Source of the DNA: Gibbula magus
Taxonomy: Eukaryota > Mollusca > Gastropoda > Trochida > Trochidae
Assembly: GCA_936450465.1 (NCBI GenBank)
Contig: OW388300.1
Coordinates: forward strand, 40,518,358-40,582,357
Direction of reading: 5' to 3'
Length of the DNA stretch: 64,000 bases
Shown: one piece after another, positions 1-11,849 of the stretch
Layout of the letters: the number at the start of each line of letters is the position of its first letter
Numbering within the stretch: the stretch's first letter is position 1
Made by a program: the position numbers and the translations under genes
The notes under the pieces: model-generated
The model's input: the letters and a program-made list of their open reading frames with translations, nothing else
Told to the model about the DNA's origin: nothing
Databases searched by the model: none

Positions 1-89
1 TTCATACGCTTCTTTGACCTGGGGCAGCATCCAAATCCTATAAAACTTTTGTGTACTTGACTGGCATATTTCACTTATGGTCAACTCAC

Positions 90-3000
90 CATCCATGACT
101 GGCCTCGCAGTGGGAGTCGAGGAAGATGATGACGTCGCCGGTCGCCGCCTTCGCTCCCGCTACTCGAGCTCTGATGAGTCCACTTCGCTCCTTGGTGCGT
201 ACGATCCGCACCACACCATCCGGCCATGTCTTGGAGACAAAGTCAACCAGCTCCTGGCCCAGACCGGCTGATGCAGAGAGGATGAATATATAGATTAGAG
301 AATACTGAACTGCATCCTGTTTAATAACATATTTATGAAACGAGTGATGGTTTTGTCCTTGACAAGCGCAAGCGATACCGATATCATTCACGAGTTTCAT
401 AGATGTGTTATTAAACGGAACCCAGCTTAGGATTTTATTTATTACTCAACAAATTTAAATCCCACTTAATTAAAAAAAACTTGTTGTTAATGGGACACGC
501 TCCATTGCGACCACAGAGCTAATATTGTGACGTCATATTTATGCTATTATGACATCACATCAATCGTCAGTGTTCAGCAACAAGGCTCAGAGGCTGAGAG
601 TGGTTCAGTATCTCATTTAAACACCCTCAAGATTCATTATACCTCTATCACTGAAGTCATCCAACAGAATAACTTCATGCAGGTACTCGGGCGGCGAGCG
701 GTTCACAACGCTGAAAACGGTTCGAAGAAGAGGGGACCATGCCTCATTGTGGAATATGACGATGACGCTCGCCGTCGGAAGTTCCTTCGGGTATGAGACT
801 CTTTTGCATCTGGAATGAAAAATTACTTTTGCTGTAGAAAATAAACAAATTGTCTCAAAATATCCTTAACACTGTCACATGGGTGAGGTGAGAAGATTGG
901 GGGTTTAACTCAACTTTCAAGAGTATTTCACTTACATCACAGCTGCTAATATTATTACAGGAAGAAAAACAGTAACAACGCTGTGACAATGCATTGCAAG
1001 AAACCTGTGAGAATAGGCTGGAACTAAGGGTGGTACTGCAATGAAATTCAGTGTAGCATTGCACCTTACTGCATGTAGAACGGTTCGCTACATTAGACTA
1101 AAAAATTTCCGAGCTGCTAGAGGGATTTACATGACAGGGTTCATGAAGTTTGATTGGCCGACACCTCAGCACTACATTCCAAGTGAGCTAAATTAACTTT
1201 TCATGTTAACTTGTTGATGGGCAGGAGCCAGTGACTGGTAAACTATTATTATCAATCAATGACTCAAGTCTATATCACTTTTGTTAATAAGTAAAATATT
1301 TCCTTCAAGGTAAATATATAAATCATAATGAAGTCATTTGTACTTTTAAAATTTAACACAAGATCTATATCTTTGTTATGAAAAAAACTTTTATTTTTAA
1401 ACATGAAAAGAAATAGATTGTATGATATAAAACAAGGAAGCAAGTGCTTCCTATATAAACTACTAAAATAGATCTTGTTCTCGGTAGGATACAGGCTACC
1501 TGTAGCTGACAATAACGAGTTTGTATATTTGTTTCATTACGTAATTATTATACCTTGTTTTCAAATATTTCAAAACTTACTCAAGAACATAAACATAGTC
1601 TTGTACCAAACTACCCAACAGAACATTTATAGATTCTATCATCCAGATTTACAACAACAATTTATGGACACTTCTTAAAGGCACTGTAGCACATTCTGCT
1701 TATTGAAATAAAGTGCTCTCACAAAAAGGCAAATAAGTGTTAACAATGGCTGCATAAATCTCTAGAATCAATAAAAAGAGTTCTTAAATGAATGTACATG
1801 GTTCGGTTAAGTCATGCGAGTCATTTCCTATTGAGCGGCTATATTTAATGTCTTCACATTAAAATTGCTGCTCAAAGGTAGTTTAAGTGATCTGACTGCT
1901 GTAGCAATACCTAAACACTCAAGGTAAAATTTTAAATATGGTACAATGATGGAATGGTCAATCATCTTGCTGTCTGAACTCTCATATGACCTACAAATCT
2001 ACCTCTCACACTGACGAGTTCCACAAAACTGTTGCTTTATACGTCGCACCATTTTCTACCAATAATCATTTTCTATGCATAAGGCTTATCGGCTCATGTA
2101 ATAAGATTTTTACTCTCTGACGTAACAAAATATTGTTGAACTTTAAAGGTACATCCATTGTGTTGTTGGGGGTCAAATATGACAAACGTTATAAATGGTC
2201 TTATTTTATCGAGAAGTACCAACTGTTGCCGAAAACAATCATTTTAATGATACTCGACTTACTATATTGACGATATGAAGGTAAAAGTAGTGATTTCTGA
2301 TCGAAAACCGGACAATGCACCGCGTGTGGCGCGCGCCAATGAGTCAAACGTAATTTTTGAATCTTATTTACACCAGACAAAATAACAAATTTGGGTTGAA
2401 AGTGTTCAATAGGTCATATAACTATTGTGCATGTAAATAGAACGTGCCCTTTCGGTTTCTGCACATGCATAATGATGTTACTGGATTTTAATTGGAAACT
2501 AGTAATTATGATATGTTTGGCGATTGGGGATGAATATGCAAGCTAGGTGAATTTGTTAGTATTATAAACAGCACATATGGTGTGTTGGGACGTCAAATTA
2601 AATTTTATGAAACACAATGGATGCACCTTTAATAATAAATGACAAATTTGAGAAACAATAACATGAAAAAAACGTGCTACAACACCTTTAAGTCTGGACA
2701 TTAAAATTTAAATTTGGCAAGACTAAATTCTTATCTCCATTTATAAACAATCACTTGTTTTTAAGACGTCTACACATTGGCTTTCTGTTGTATAGACTAA
2801 CTCTGGGCTCCTATATTTTATTTCATAACAGATGGTTTAAAGTCAAACTCAGGATCTAATATTTGTTCAGGAACTATATTTCATCTATTGGTATTTATAC
2901 AACATGTATCTCAACACATTGACACTATTTACCAAGCATACATTCTCTTCAGTAATGTGGGAAAAAATATCTCAACTGCCCAGTCGTAAAAATAACCAAT

Positions 3001-4342
3001 CTCAATGAACATGGACTTCCACACCTGCTGACAGTCAATGTGACAAGCTGTTTCTCAGGTGGATCAGTGTTTTATACAGCAACAACAATCTGGCAGCTGT
3101 ACCCACATATTGACTGTCAACACATTTAAGGCCCAAGAAAAGAATTTGTTTCTGGTGTCCGCCCGCATCAGTTTCATACCCACGCCTCTTGTCTTTCTTC
3201 TAGGTTTCAACAAAAGAAAGGGGCAGATAACTCTAATTATTTAGCCTCAAAAAGACATTGGAAATTTAAAATGTCACTCGTTTCTGTTGAGATGGAGTGT
3301 AGGGTTGAGATCATTGACCATAATAGTAACACTATACAATTATAGACTTCAGTTGAGGTGAATCAAATGGTTTATCGACCTCGGAACAGTTATGTTCACC
3401 GAGGCGATATCTTTCCGAGGTCGATAAACCATTTGATTCACCGATAACTGAAGTCAATAACTGTTTTATTATATGTTCCATGAAAGTCTCAATATTTTCC
3501 GAAAATTCATTAAAAAAAATTAAATTTTTTTTCAAAAGTTCATTTTTTCACAAAAAGTTTTACTTGTAAACCTACAAAATAGATTTCGATTGAAAACAAA
3601 AACTTTATTTTTAAATAACTTACTAGAATACACAACATAAATTAAACAGCGCTCCTCGCAGGGGTGATCTATTTTAGCTCCAGGTCATTGGATTGTTATG
3701 TTGACCTCCCGCGGTCAACATAACGTTTGATCATTGTCGATGACCATCCGTCTCGGCCAATCAGAAAGCAGAACACTCGTCCATCATATAATAAATATAT
3801 TTAATAAGTGACTGAGTTATTGCTTAACGCCGCTTCGGCAATATCGCAGCCATTAGCGGCGAAACACATATATTTAAAAGGGTCTGTGCTTTATTCATAT
3901 AAATAAATGTGTAAATTTTGTTTTTAACAGGTGAGAAGTTTGTATAAAATGGAATTTATTTCTTCATTCAAAAAAAAAAATGTCATAAAAAAAATTCACG
4001 TCATCGCATCATTTTTGTCAGCATGTATAAAGACCAGAAGCATTTTTTAAAGTTTTTGGGCCTTAAATGCAGCATCCCATATCACTGACATGTGACACAA
4101 ATAAATACTTACTGTTACCTTGTAGAACTTATTGTAACAATTATTTTTCACTTTATTGATATGTATCTGTATCAAGCTAGATGTTGTTCATTGTGTTACA
4201 AAGTATATTTTAAAACATCATATTGATTTATTCATAACACACACCTCAATTAAAGGGACAGTTCAACCAGGGTATCTTTAATACAAAAGTTTCAATTCTA
4301 TATTATTTATAAAATAACAGTCTTGAGGGTGATGGACCAATT

Positions 4343-4375
<33 letters not shown>

Positions 4376-7319
4376 CAGGGCGTTCAACTCCCCCTCCCCT
4401 TGTCAAAACATTTTGCCCCATTTTTTGAAAATACCTGGATCCCCTATGAGTCATATGGTTTAAATCTTCACAGGGGCCAGACCCTTAATATAATAATAAC
4501 AAGTGGTTGTCACTAAGGTGACATGATCCCCCGCCGCAAATTAATACTTCAAAATTGAAAAATAATGTCAAAAACAGCAAAATCGACTGTCAAACATGTC
4601 GGAAAAGTCAAAGCTCCACTGTGACCTTGAGAATAAGGTCAAGGTCACCAAAATCTAATCAGCCCTTTGTCTTCCCTATGAGGTGCTTTGTGTAAGATAT
4701 GATGGAATTCCTGTGAATGGTTCTTGAGATATCCCGCTGACAAGCTTTACATGTACATTAACATGTCGAAAAATTCAAAGTTCCGTTGTGACCTTCAAAA
4801 TAATGTCAAGGTCACCAAAATCTAATCAGCCCTTTGTCTTTCCTTGGAAAAGCTATTTGTAAAATATGAAGAGAATCCAGCGAATGGTTCTTGTGATATC
4901 CCGCTGACAAGGGTAAAATGACAAAGTCTTGTTGTGACCTTGAAATGAAGGTCAAGGTCACAAACCTCTGTAGGAAGATTACTCTTCCCATGATGAACCC
5001 ATATGCAAAATATGAAAAGAATCCAGTGAATAGTATTTGAGTTATTGCATTTCGTACGGACGTACGTACGGACGTACGGACGGATGGACGCAGCCGAATA
5101 CTATATCCCCCGCTTCGCGGTTAACGCGCGGCGGGGGATAATAATAGTGCATATTTTTAAAGCGCACATATCGACGCTCGAAAGCATGCTCAGTATACCT
5201 ACCTATCTATATAACATATAAAGAAGGTATGACACGGTGGTTTCTGTAATAGAAATAGAAATTTGTCTCAGTCTACGAACGTAACAAAGTGTATTTGAGC
5301 CAGACAACCAGCTTAACTATTTTCGGTCCTATGCCAGGATCTAAGGTGTCTTACCTTCAAATATGTTATATAGATAGGAGGCTACACTTATCATATAAGT
5401 AGGGTCTGGAACCTGTGCAAATCATGTATGACATCAATGCACAAATGAGAATATCCCACCACAAATCAGCCTGGTTGAACTGTTCCAATTAATCTGCTCA
5501 ATTAATCTGTATGTCAAAGTAGAGTATTTTTTCAAAAATTTCATTCGCTTTCATAAGTGTCAAAACAGTATGTGCTGACTTAAATTCAAATCATTTTTAT
5601 ATAATAAGTAAAACTTGCACATTTTTAGTTCAATTATGTCTGACTAGGATATTGTCAATGAATTTGAGCGAGTTGTAGTTCAGTATTTCAGCTATATATG
5701 TGAAGAGGAAACACTATATTTCAGCATTCAATGTTGAACAGAAACATTGACATTTCCGATGGGCAAATGGGAAATATTTCGAATTAAACATCCTGCAATA
5801 CTCAGCCAACACAATGACCATTTATTTTAAAATATTTAAAATAACTTTGAATTTAATTTAAATTAAAGATATCAGACTTATCTTACAAAGCTCTGTGATG
5901 ATTGATCTGATGACAGGTTTCTATATTGATCAACTTCTCTGATGTGTTTATGAAAGTTTTAATTGTTATAAGGTCTTGTCTTATAGCATCTTCACAACGT
6001 CACAGGCGTAACGAAAAGATTTCCATATCTTCTCCTTCCGCCCTTGACCTCAACCCTCGCATTTTCAGTGCTAAGATTTTAACGTACTGCAGGCTAATCG
6101 GATAAGCCAATCAGAAGACAGTTGTATTGCCTCTGTGCCTGTGTCGATCGTCGCTATTTTGAATTGGTTCCGAATGTAAACGAGGATTTCATTGGCTGTA
6201 TGTTAGCAGATGGTAAGAGACGTAACTCGTGATTACGATAGGTGTCGCTGATTCGTTTCACCACTTCTGCTTATGTTGAAGGCAAGGTAAAAAATGGAGA
6301 GATCTCGATACATTTCACCTTGCCGTTGGGAGATGGTCTAATAGCAATTTGAAAAAGTTGGTTAAATTAAAGTAGATGAATAATCAGCTAAAATGATAAA
6401 CAAATAGCTGTGCTCGCTCCATGATGGCTATGCACTGCTGTGAAACCTACAAGCATGAATCTAGCAAAACATGGGAGGTTCTGCGCTGACATTCAGTGAA
6501 CATTGCACCCACATCTTACTGCATGCATGTGTGTAGAACAGTTCAACACAAGAGTCAAAGTTGCCGAGCCCCTGTGGGGATTCGAACACCGGAACTCTTG
6601 ACCCAAAGCTGCAGGGGCTTAACCACTGCGCTATCCCGCCCCCCTTCTCCAGTGCAATCTTAACCCTATATTGAAAGATTAATGCATAAACTCTTCATCT
6701 CTGCATTGAGTAAGATATGAATGATAAAATAAGACGTGGTTAATAAGCAAGGTACTCAGGAACCAATAAGTCAAACACGTTACCTAGGATTCCGGACATC
6801 CTACAGTACAGGCACCTATGAAAGGCAACATCATAATTTGCTGCAATTTAATTACCAAGATATCAAGAATCAATGTTTGAATATCTGTCATTAATGATAA
6901 CCATGTGGTGTTATGCAACTGCAAAGTTCTGGGTTCGAATCCACCAAACTTAGGTTTGAACCCAGGACAAGCAAACCAACTTACTCTGGGTCCCTGAAGT
7001 CTCTCAGTCCCCTGTCTAGAGCAATCTTATCACTGGCCACTATATTGAAAGCTTCTTTAGGCATAAGCTCCTCTCCCCTGATCTTGTCCTCCCCCTCAAG
7101 GTACACAGGCTCACCCATCTCCCCGGGGCCGGTCCGGGAAGATTCTCCCCTCTGGTACTCGATGTAGCGTCTTTTTCGTACAGACAGGATCTCGTCCGGA
7201 GTTTTCCATTGCGTGAAGGCATACCAGTTACTGTAGAGGTAATAGGCGGCGATTATAGCAGTGGCAAGCAGAACGAAACTCCTGATTTTGAGCCTTCTTA
7301 AGCGCGTTAGCAGTCTCAT
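90..7319 (-). CDS. polypeptide N-acetylgalactosaminyltransferase (GALNT family), first three coding exons; 3' part beyond left edge
   Basis: Coding exons, 5' to 3' on the minus strand, are 7319-6985, 809-643 and 267-90. Donors are GTAAGT, GTATAA and GTGAG, and reading phase is kept at both joins. Enzymes of this family sit in the Golgi and transfer GalNAc from UDP-GalNAc to Ser/Thr, starting mucin-type O-glycans. The product begins with a short basic cytosolic tail ([12 protein letters not shown]). A single membrane anchor follows at about residues 12-27, then a stem, then the conserved family run FNxxASDxIxLxRxLxDxRDPxC. Exon 2 gives the start of the GT-A fold ([17 protein letters not shown]). 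Exon 3 gives ERSGLIRAR and the metal-binding DxH motif as DSH at residues 218-220, then stops mid-codon in a Trp. The open frame upstream of 7319 has only a GTG, so the ATG at 7319 is taken as start. The missing part should encode the rest of the catalytic domain and the ricin-type lectin domain. The orthology group within the family is not resolved. Confidence 0.93.
870..1090 (-). repeat. tRNA-derived SINE copy, decayed
   Basis: This is the body and tail of the same SINE seen intact at 32046-32362, here inverted. The tail-side remnant is GGTTTAACTCAACTTTCAAGAG, and the central block resembles CAGTGTAGCATTGCACC and CTTACTGCATGTAGAAC. It lies in GALNT intron 1. The tRNA head is largely lost. 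Confidence 0.75.
1676..2140 (+). repeat. decayed short inverted-repeat element, family A relative
   Basis: It starts AAAGGCACTGTAGCAC. It shares ACATGGTTCGGTTAAGTCATG with the TTAA-flanked GGGGCAGTAGCACG family, and its 1930-2010 segment matches the reverse complement of 57990-58110 (pieces such as TTGCTGTCTGAACTCTCA). No transposase is present. Ends and target duplication could not be fixed. Confidence 0.55.
2147..2628 (+). mobile_element. MITE family B, copy 1, TTAA target duplication
   Basis: Terminal inverted repeats are AGGTACATCCATTGTGTT at the left and the reverse complement of AGGTGCATCCATTGTGTT at the right. TTAA lies immediately outside each end (2143-2146 and 2629-2632). There is no coding capacity. 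A second copy in the opposite orientation lies at 42134-42622. TTAA duplications are the mark of the piggyBac superfamily, so a piggyBac-driven non-autonomous element is the best reading. The driving transposase is not in this window. Confidence 0.85.
2633..3332. other. GALNT intron 1, no distinct feature
   Basis: AT-rich intronic sequence between two short elements. Short open frames here have no recognisable domain and no splice-phase support. I see nothing else. Confidence 0.6.
3333..3795 (-). mobile_element. two-hairpin foldback element, copy 1
   Basis: The first hairpin has arms around GAATCAAATGGTTTATCGAC and its complement (3358-3442). The second is GTTATGTTGACC / GGTCAACATAAC (about 3694-3727). 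A full second copy in the opposite orientation lies at 13885-14347, and both run from a CTATAATTGTAT end to a TTATATGATGGACGAGTG end. No transposase frame is present. The family assignment is open, because flanking duplications are not clear. Confidence 0.8.
3812..3870 (-). repeat. short SINE-tail fragment (second type)
   Basis: The block GAGTTATTGCTTAACGCCGC followed by TTCGGCAATATCGCAGCCATT recurs inverted at about 34990-35045 (GCCGAAGCGGCGTTATAAGC). It resembles the conserved 3' part of the tRNA-derived SINEs but is a different subtype. Confidence 0.5.
4345..4374 (+). repeat. poly-G tract, 30 bases
   Basis: An uninterrupted run of 30 G in GALNT intron 1. Long homopolymers are often misjudged in length by sequencing and assembly. 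The true length is uncertain. Confidence 0.9.
4528..5142 (+). mobile_element. GGTCAAGGTCA-type repeat element with ATCCCCCGCCGC termini
   Basis: Three internal units of roughly 160 bases repeat GACCTTGA...AAGGTCAAGGTCAC, CTAATCAGCCCTTTGTCTT and GAATGGTTCTTGAGATATCC. The right end carries a GTACGGACGTACGGACGGA block. The outer ends are inverted: ATCCCCCGCCGC at the left and GGCGGGGGAT at the right. Related pieces lie at 34760-35160 and 59690-60133. There is no protein-coding capacity. This type of sequence is widespread in molluscs; the exact family is not assigned. Confidence 0.7.
5143..6417. other. GALNT intron 1, no distinct feature
   Basis: AT-rich sequence. CTATCTATATAACATAT near 5203 has an inverted echo near 5370 (ATGTTATATAGATAGG), so a decayed inverted-repeat element of about 180 bases may sit here. 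No coding exon is evident. Confidence 0.5.
6418..6644 (-). repeat. tRNA-derived SINE copy with recognisable tRNA head
   Basis: On the minus strand it reads GGGCGGGATAGCGCAGTGG, then a TTCGAATCCCC B-box region, then the CTGTTCTACACACATGCATGC and GTGCAATGTTCACTGAATG body. It belongs to the family of the intact copy at 32046-32362 and is diverged. It lies about 340 bases downstream of GALNT exon 1. Confidence 0.8.
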
Positions 7320-7390
7320 TATAGTTCTGGAGGAATTTATACATAAACACGCGGCACCTGTCACAACTTTAGCAAGTTCGCCATGCTAGT

Positions 7391-7398
7391 TGACGTCA
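7391..7398. promoter_or_regulatory. CRE-like TGACGTCA site upstream of GALNT start
   Basis: The palindromic CREB/ATF site TGACGTCA lies 72 bases upstream of the GALNT start codon, in a locally GC-richer stretch. It is positioned as a proximal promoter element. No TATA box is evident. Function is inferred from sequence and position only. Confidence 0.5.
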
Positions 7399-7399
7399 C

Positions 7400-8923
7400 G
7401 GTAAGGGAAGTAACTCGTATAGGGACGAATTAGCAGACGATACGTACGTTTGTGCATGTGGCAAAAGAAAGGACGACGCCCCTTTTCATGACTAGAACAA
7501 TAAAAGGTTCACTCGTTTCAAACATTGAATGCTTTCCGACAAATCTGGTCACGTCTCTCTAATGTCCATGGACGGAATTCCTTTTACACATTTTATTATG
7601 TTTTCTTTATCATATTTTTGTTAAAGAAATTTGTTTGAGCTACAGTATATGTTTAATGTATGAAGATGTGGATACAATCTATCCATGTTACCCTCAAATG
7701 GCTCCGAACGAAACATTTTTTAAATGGCCTATTATATGTTATCATATGATACTGTAGGCATTTATAAGTACATATTTTAATGTCAGTATAACAGACGCGT
7801 CGATATAAGTTTTAACAATGTACATGGGCTACACTGTCGAGGTGAAAGAGATGACGGGTTAAAGTTATAAAAACTATTTCGCCCATTCATTCGTTTTAAC
7901 AGGGACTCTGATAAACATTAGAAAGCCCCTGGTTTTAATAATAACATAATGCAATCATTTAACCGCAGGCAAATACGCGGTTAACATATAATGTCAGAGC
8001 CAAGAGGCCTGCTACATAGGTATGCAGTTGCCACGCATGCATTAAAAGTTTCAACAAGATTGTTGCCGGATGACTTTAACCCTTATGCAACCAACGGTCC
8101 AATCGTGGATCATATATTCACCAATGGCACTAAGAGGGTTAACCTCGTTTGTTTTAAAACTGTCCACTGCACCAGTCACCTTATAACCAGTGCCAGTGCA
8201 TGTGGAGTTGTAAAACTATCATATTGCTTAACGAGTTTCGGATATCTTTCAGTTACTCTGTAAGTAGATTTGCGAGATTTCGACTTTGTTTCCTCAATAG
8301 CGCGAATGACCGACTACGGTAGCACGAAAGGGACATCTTGAAAAGTGCATATATCTGGCTATATATACACATGTAATAGAGTTTTCTTTCAGAGAAAGTA
8401 AAATATTGAAATAACAAATGCAAAATGCATATTAAATGAAATTCAGAGCCTTACATTCAATCTGAAAAGTCCGGCTATAGGTAACGAATACATGGTCACG
8501 GATATGTACTGAAAAGAGGCGATGTTGTGTATGTTTAGGTTAAAAATAATTGAGCTGATTTTTTTAGCTGTTTTACAAAAGTGCATGAAATCATTGTTTC
8601 AGAGAGCTGTATTCATGTTTATATCCATGTATGCATTAGGACATTGTCCTAGCTAGTTATCAAGTGAAACCAATCGCAGAGTTCATCGGAATCAGATATC
8701 GATATCTGATTGAACTTTACTGTCAAAACGTTGTATCGTAGGCTACTCGTTGTCAGTGAGAAAGTGATATCAACCTTAAACGTGTTGGTAACGAAAACGA
8801 GACCCCCATATTCATTCACTGTACCACCTTGGATTATCATATTTAATCATATACTTGCTTATAAGTATAGGCTACATAGATTTTGCATATGATAGACTAT
8901 CCTGATCCTGTATAAGCCCGCAG
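7400..8923. other. intergenic region between divergent genes; possible 5' exon of the next gene
   Basis: An open frame from ATG 7991 runs into a good donor at 8260 (CTCT|GTAAGT). Its phase could join an acceptor at 8936 of the downstream plus-strand gene, but the product resembles nothing I know and the acceptor tract is weak. The rest holds no recognised feature. Confidence 0.3.
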
Positions 8924-9861
8924 GACAGATAATCAGTACCACAATTATCTTCTTCGGAGCCTTCCAAGACTTTGATGCAAAGGGGACGGGTATTCTACAT
9001 TGCAGTGAAGTTCCTTTGGCAATGACAACGGCATGTGAACTTTTTTCAACACGACATGACCTCAACAGGTATTACCAAACGATGCATCGCTACTCGTATG
9101 TATTACTCTCTTCAAAATTGTTTACTTACAATTTCACATACATCATATGTCTTTAAATAGTAATAATAACAATAATAAACCTGTTCCAAAGTTCTCACAG
9201 TCGTAAGTGTATTATAGTACCTTAAAACAATATTCAATGTGTGTTTCTTTTCATGTATTTCGATACATGTCTACTGTAATATATGGTAAGTTCAGAATTG
9301 GCTTGTACTGTATTTCAGGGGATTTTACATGCATACCACAAAGGCTAAGGTGTATCCCCAAAAAGACTTGATGAATACACAGGACGAGGTTTCTGATGAC
9401 GCTGCTGATGACTGGAGGCCCCCTGCTGTTGTGCATGATATAGTGCTGAGGTATTTGAAATACAATCACACAGGCCATTGAAATATCATATTATCAAACT
9501 AATGAATACTACTTAACAATCTGCTCAAACTAACGAAAATTACGTTTACAATTCAAACTCATTTTGATTATACACTGGGATTATCAGGCTTTATATGTCA
9601 AACCACTTTGCAACGAATTTCAGTTGTTGAATGGCTGTAACTAAAGGACAATCTAACAATTTCAGGAATCACCCATTTGATGGCTGTGAACGTGCTGCCA
9701 GAAAAGCTAAGAGAAAACGGTCCTCCATTACACCATCCTGTGAGCCTGCAAGGGGAACTCTTGGTGTTAGATCGGAACGGTTCAGACTTAATGAATCTAA
9801 AATACCCTGCCATGTCAGAGAGGGTATAGAACTGTCTCAACTGCCAAGTGAATGCATGTGA
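8924..9861 (+). CDS. unrecognised protein, three 3' exons, possible EF-hand-like segment (5' end not found)
   Basis: Three exons join with matched phase: about 8924-9068, 9319-9450 and 9666-9861, ending in TGA. Donors are AACAG|GTATTA and CTGAG|GTATTT. Acceptors are TATTTCAG and AATTTCAG. Both joins rebuild an Arg codon, AG+G. The first exon reads FFGAFQDFDAKGTGILHCSE, which has the spacing of an EF-hand loop (FxDFDxxGTGxL) but lacks several acidic ligands. The middle exon is acidic (DEVSDDAADDW). The last is strongly basic (RAARKAKRKR), possibly a nuclear signal. An AATAAA lies at 10063-10068. The 5' boundary is uncertain: 8924 is the best acceptor (CCCGCAG) but 8896 and 8937 are also open. 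I do not recognise the gene. The correct phase across two introns and the downstream poly(A) signal argue that it is real. Confidence 0.5.
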
Positions 9862-10062
9862 CTGTGTATGCATGGACAAATGTGTAGACTAGTGATAATG
9901 TGAATGAAAGGATATATTATTTTTCTTGCATAACATTTGCACATTGATTTGTTTTGTGTATTACTGTAAAGAAAGACACAGTAAGAAATGAAGAAGATCA
10001 ACTTTATTTGTTTGGATTTGTCTTTTTTGACAAAAGATAGCTCAAAACAGCAACTGGTTTAG

Positions 10063-10068
10063 AATAAA
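10063..10068 (+). terminator. poly(A) signal AATAAA for the unrecognised plus-strand gene
   Basis: AATAAA lies 202 bases after the TGA at 9861 and just before a TTAA-flanked MITE. It is assigned by position only. Confidence 0.5.
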
Positions 10069-10107
10069 AAGATAACATAAGTTGGCATACTTATACCTTT
10101 AACTTAA

Positions 10108-10460
10108 AGGGGCAGTATCACGTTTTTTGCTAATTTAATTTTTTTTAATTTCCCATTTATAATAATAGTTTCTGTCATTATAATTACTTAAGAGTGTAAA
10201 ATATCTTATTACACAAACCAATTATCCGTAGTGGTAATAAAGGTGTTGCATATAAAGCAAAAATTAAATGGCGGCCATTTTATTGTGAATACAATTTATT
10301 ACTTCGAATGACAAAAACGATTCCCATGGCTTTACCAAACCATGTACACTAATTTTAAACTTGATGTTCTGAAGGGAGAAGGACGTTTTACTATTGGTGA
10401 CATTATTTTTCAAATAAATTTCATCGACTTATTTCAGCAAAAAAACGTGCTTCTGCCCGT
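10108..10460 (-). mobile_element. MITE family A copy, TTAA target duplication
   Basis: It begins AGGGGCAGTATCACG and ends CGTGCTTCTGCCCGT, with TTAA at 10104-10107 and 10461-10464. The interior matches the 47475-47828 copy in reverse, including CCAATTATCCGTAGTGGTAA and ATGGCGGCCATTTTATTGTG. It is non-coding; small open frames inside it recur in every copy. It separates the two convergent genes on either side. Confidence 0.88.
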
Positions 10461-10532
10461 TTAAGCTTAAACGTTAAATAATACATTGTACGTTCAATTC
10501 ATGCAGATGCATTTATGCTGATGTACAAAAGC

Positions 10533-11228
10533 TCATTTACTGGATGGACAGATACGTTTATGTTTATTGAAGCCAGATCTCCAGCGGAAGGATTTATTGC
10601 AACTGCATCTAAATCGTGGTTCTTCGTGCATACCCTTGAAGTGTTCTCTTAGGAGACGTTGTGACCCACACACGGTTGAGCAACATGGCTCTGGGCACGT
10701 GTATGTTTCATCTGAAGTGCATTGTCGTTCATGCCTCGACATGTTTGATCTTAGACCAAATGATTTCTGACATTTAGTACAGGAGTAAGGCCTGAAGGCT
10801 ACATGGCTTCGTTTATGAGACAGATACAGACTTTTGCGATTGTAGCCTTTCTTGCAAACGCTGCAAATAAATGCAAACCGATTAGTGTGCCCTATCCTGT
10901 GGTATTTCAAGCCGTTCTTTGACTTGAACGTGGCCCCGCACTGATCACAAACATAAGTATGGGCTGTGCCTTTGTGTGCTGATAGTTCAGCCTCAGTGTT
11001 AAACTCCTTACAGCATGCCTTACATGCTATTGTACATTTATGCTTAAATCTCTGATGCCTCTTCAGGTTTGAGGAGAAGTTACTTTTGTAACTGCAATCA
11101 AGACAACTGAATTTCAGTACAGAGTTTAATCGCTGCCTTTTTGGCGGTTTTTGAGGTGTGGATGAAAGTAGCGGGTCGTTCATATCCAAAAAACTCCCTT
11201 CAGCGCCCTCCGACAGTGAAACATCCAT
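10533..11228 (-). CDS. C2H2 zinc-finger protein, seven fingers, 231 residues
   Basis: One coding exon with ATG at 11228 and TAA at 10533-10535. The acceptor TTTCTGCAG lies six bases upstream of the ATG, so coding begins almost at the start of an internal exon. The short N-terminus ends in a basic patch (KPPKRQR, residues 27-33). Seven tandem fingers follow from residue 40. The first four are C2H2 (for example CLDC...HQRFKH, CDQC...HRIGH, CSVC...HKRSH). The fifth and seventh end in C2HC form (HERQC, HKRIC). The sixth has a widened CPEPCC start. It probably binds nucleic acid in the nucleus. No KRAB, BTB or SET domain is present. Finger spacing and total length do not let me name an orthologue. 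Confidence 0.85.
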   Translation of the reverse strand: MDVSLSEGAEGSFLDMNDPLLSSTPQKPPKRQRLNSVLKFSCLDCSYKSNFSSNLKRHQRFKHKCTIACKACCKEFNTEAELSAHKGTAHTYVCDQCGATFKSKNGLKYHRIGHTNRFAFICSVCKKGYNRKSLYLSHKRSHVAFRPYSCTKCQKSFGLRSNMSRHERQCTSDETYTCPEPCCSTVCGSQRLLREHFKGMHEEPRFRCSCNKSFRWRSGFNKHKRICPSSK

Positions 11229-11849
11229 GTTTTCTGCAGAAAGAAACACATTTTTAAAGTTACTGATCAACAGGTTTATTTATGATAACACGAATTGTAT
11301 GTGTTTGGATTGATAGAAAATCATTGTATCGATATATCTATTAGCTCACACTTTGTTTAAATACACCATGTTCGGGTTTATTTAGAATATAAGGCAAAAG
11401 TAATCGGGCACGATCCGTACCCTCGATCAGCACAATCCGTGTACCGTAAATCACGTGATCAGTGACATTCCGTACACCGGAACACTCGGGCTATGAAAAC
11501 ACATGGTCCAACTTTGACAACAAATTATTAAATATTCACACTTTGCCATACCTTGAAATTTCGCCAGTGCATACAGTTACTATTGAAACAAATTCACATT
11601 AAATAATTTTTTGAAAAAAATAGCATTAAGTACTGTTATGATAGGGAAAATGTACAGCGATTGTCGAAATTTCGATGACATTGATTGACACGCAGTTACT
11701 AAAATGTATGTTTACAAATATCTTGTTATGTTTGTTTTCTTTTTGGTTACACAAGGGGATGTATAGATATTTGCTAATGAAGTAATCACTATTTATAATG
11801 TCATAATTATTCAAAAAATGTGCATAATTAGACAAAATTCACCACTTAC

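Noticed and set aside
3332..3535. Near-identical short frames at 3332-3535 and 14135-14347
   Set aside because: They come from the duplicated foldback element. The frame runs through the hairpin arms.
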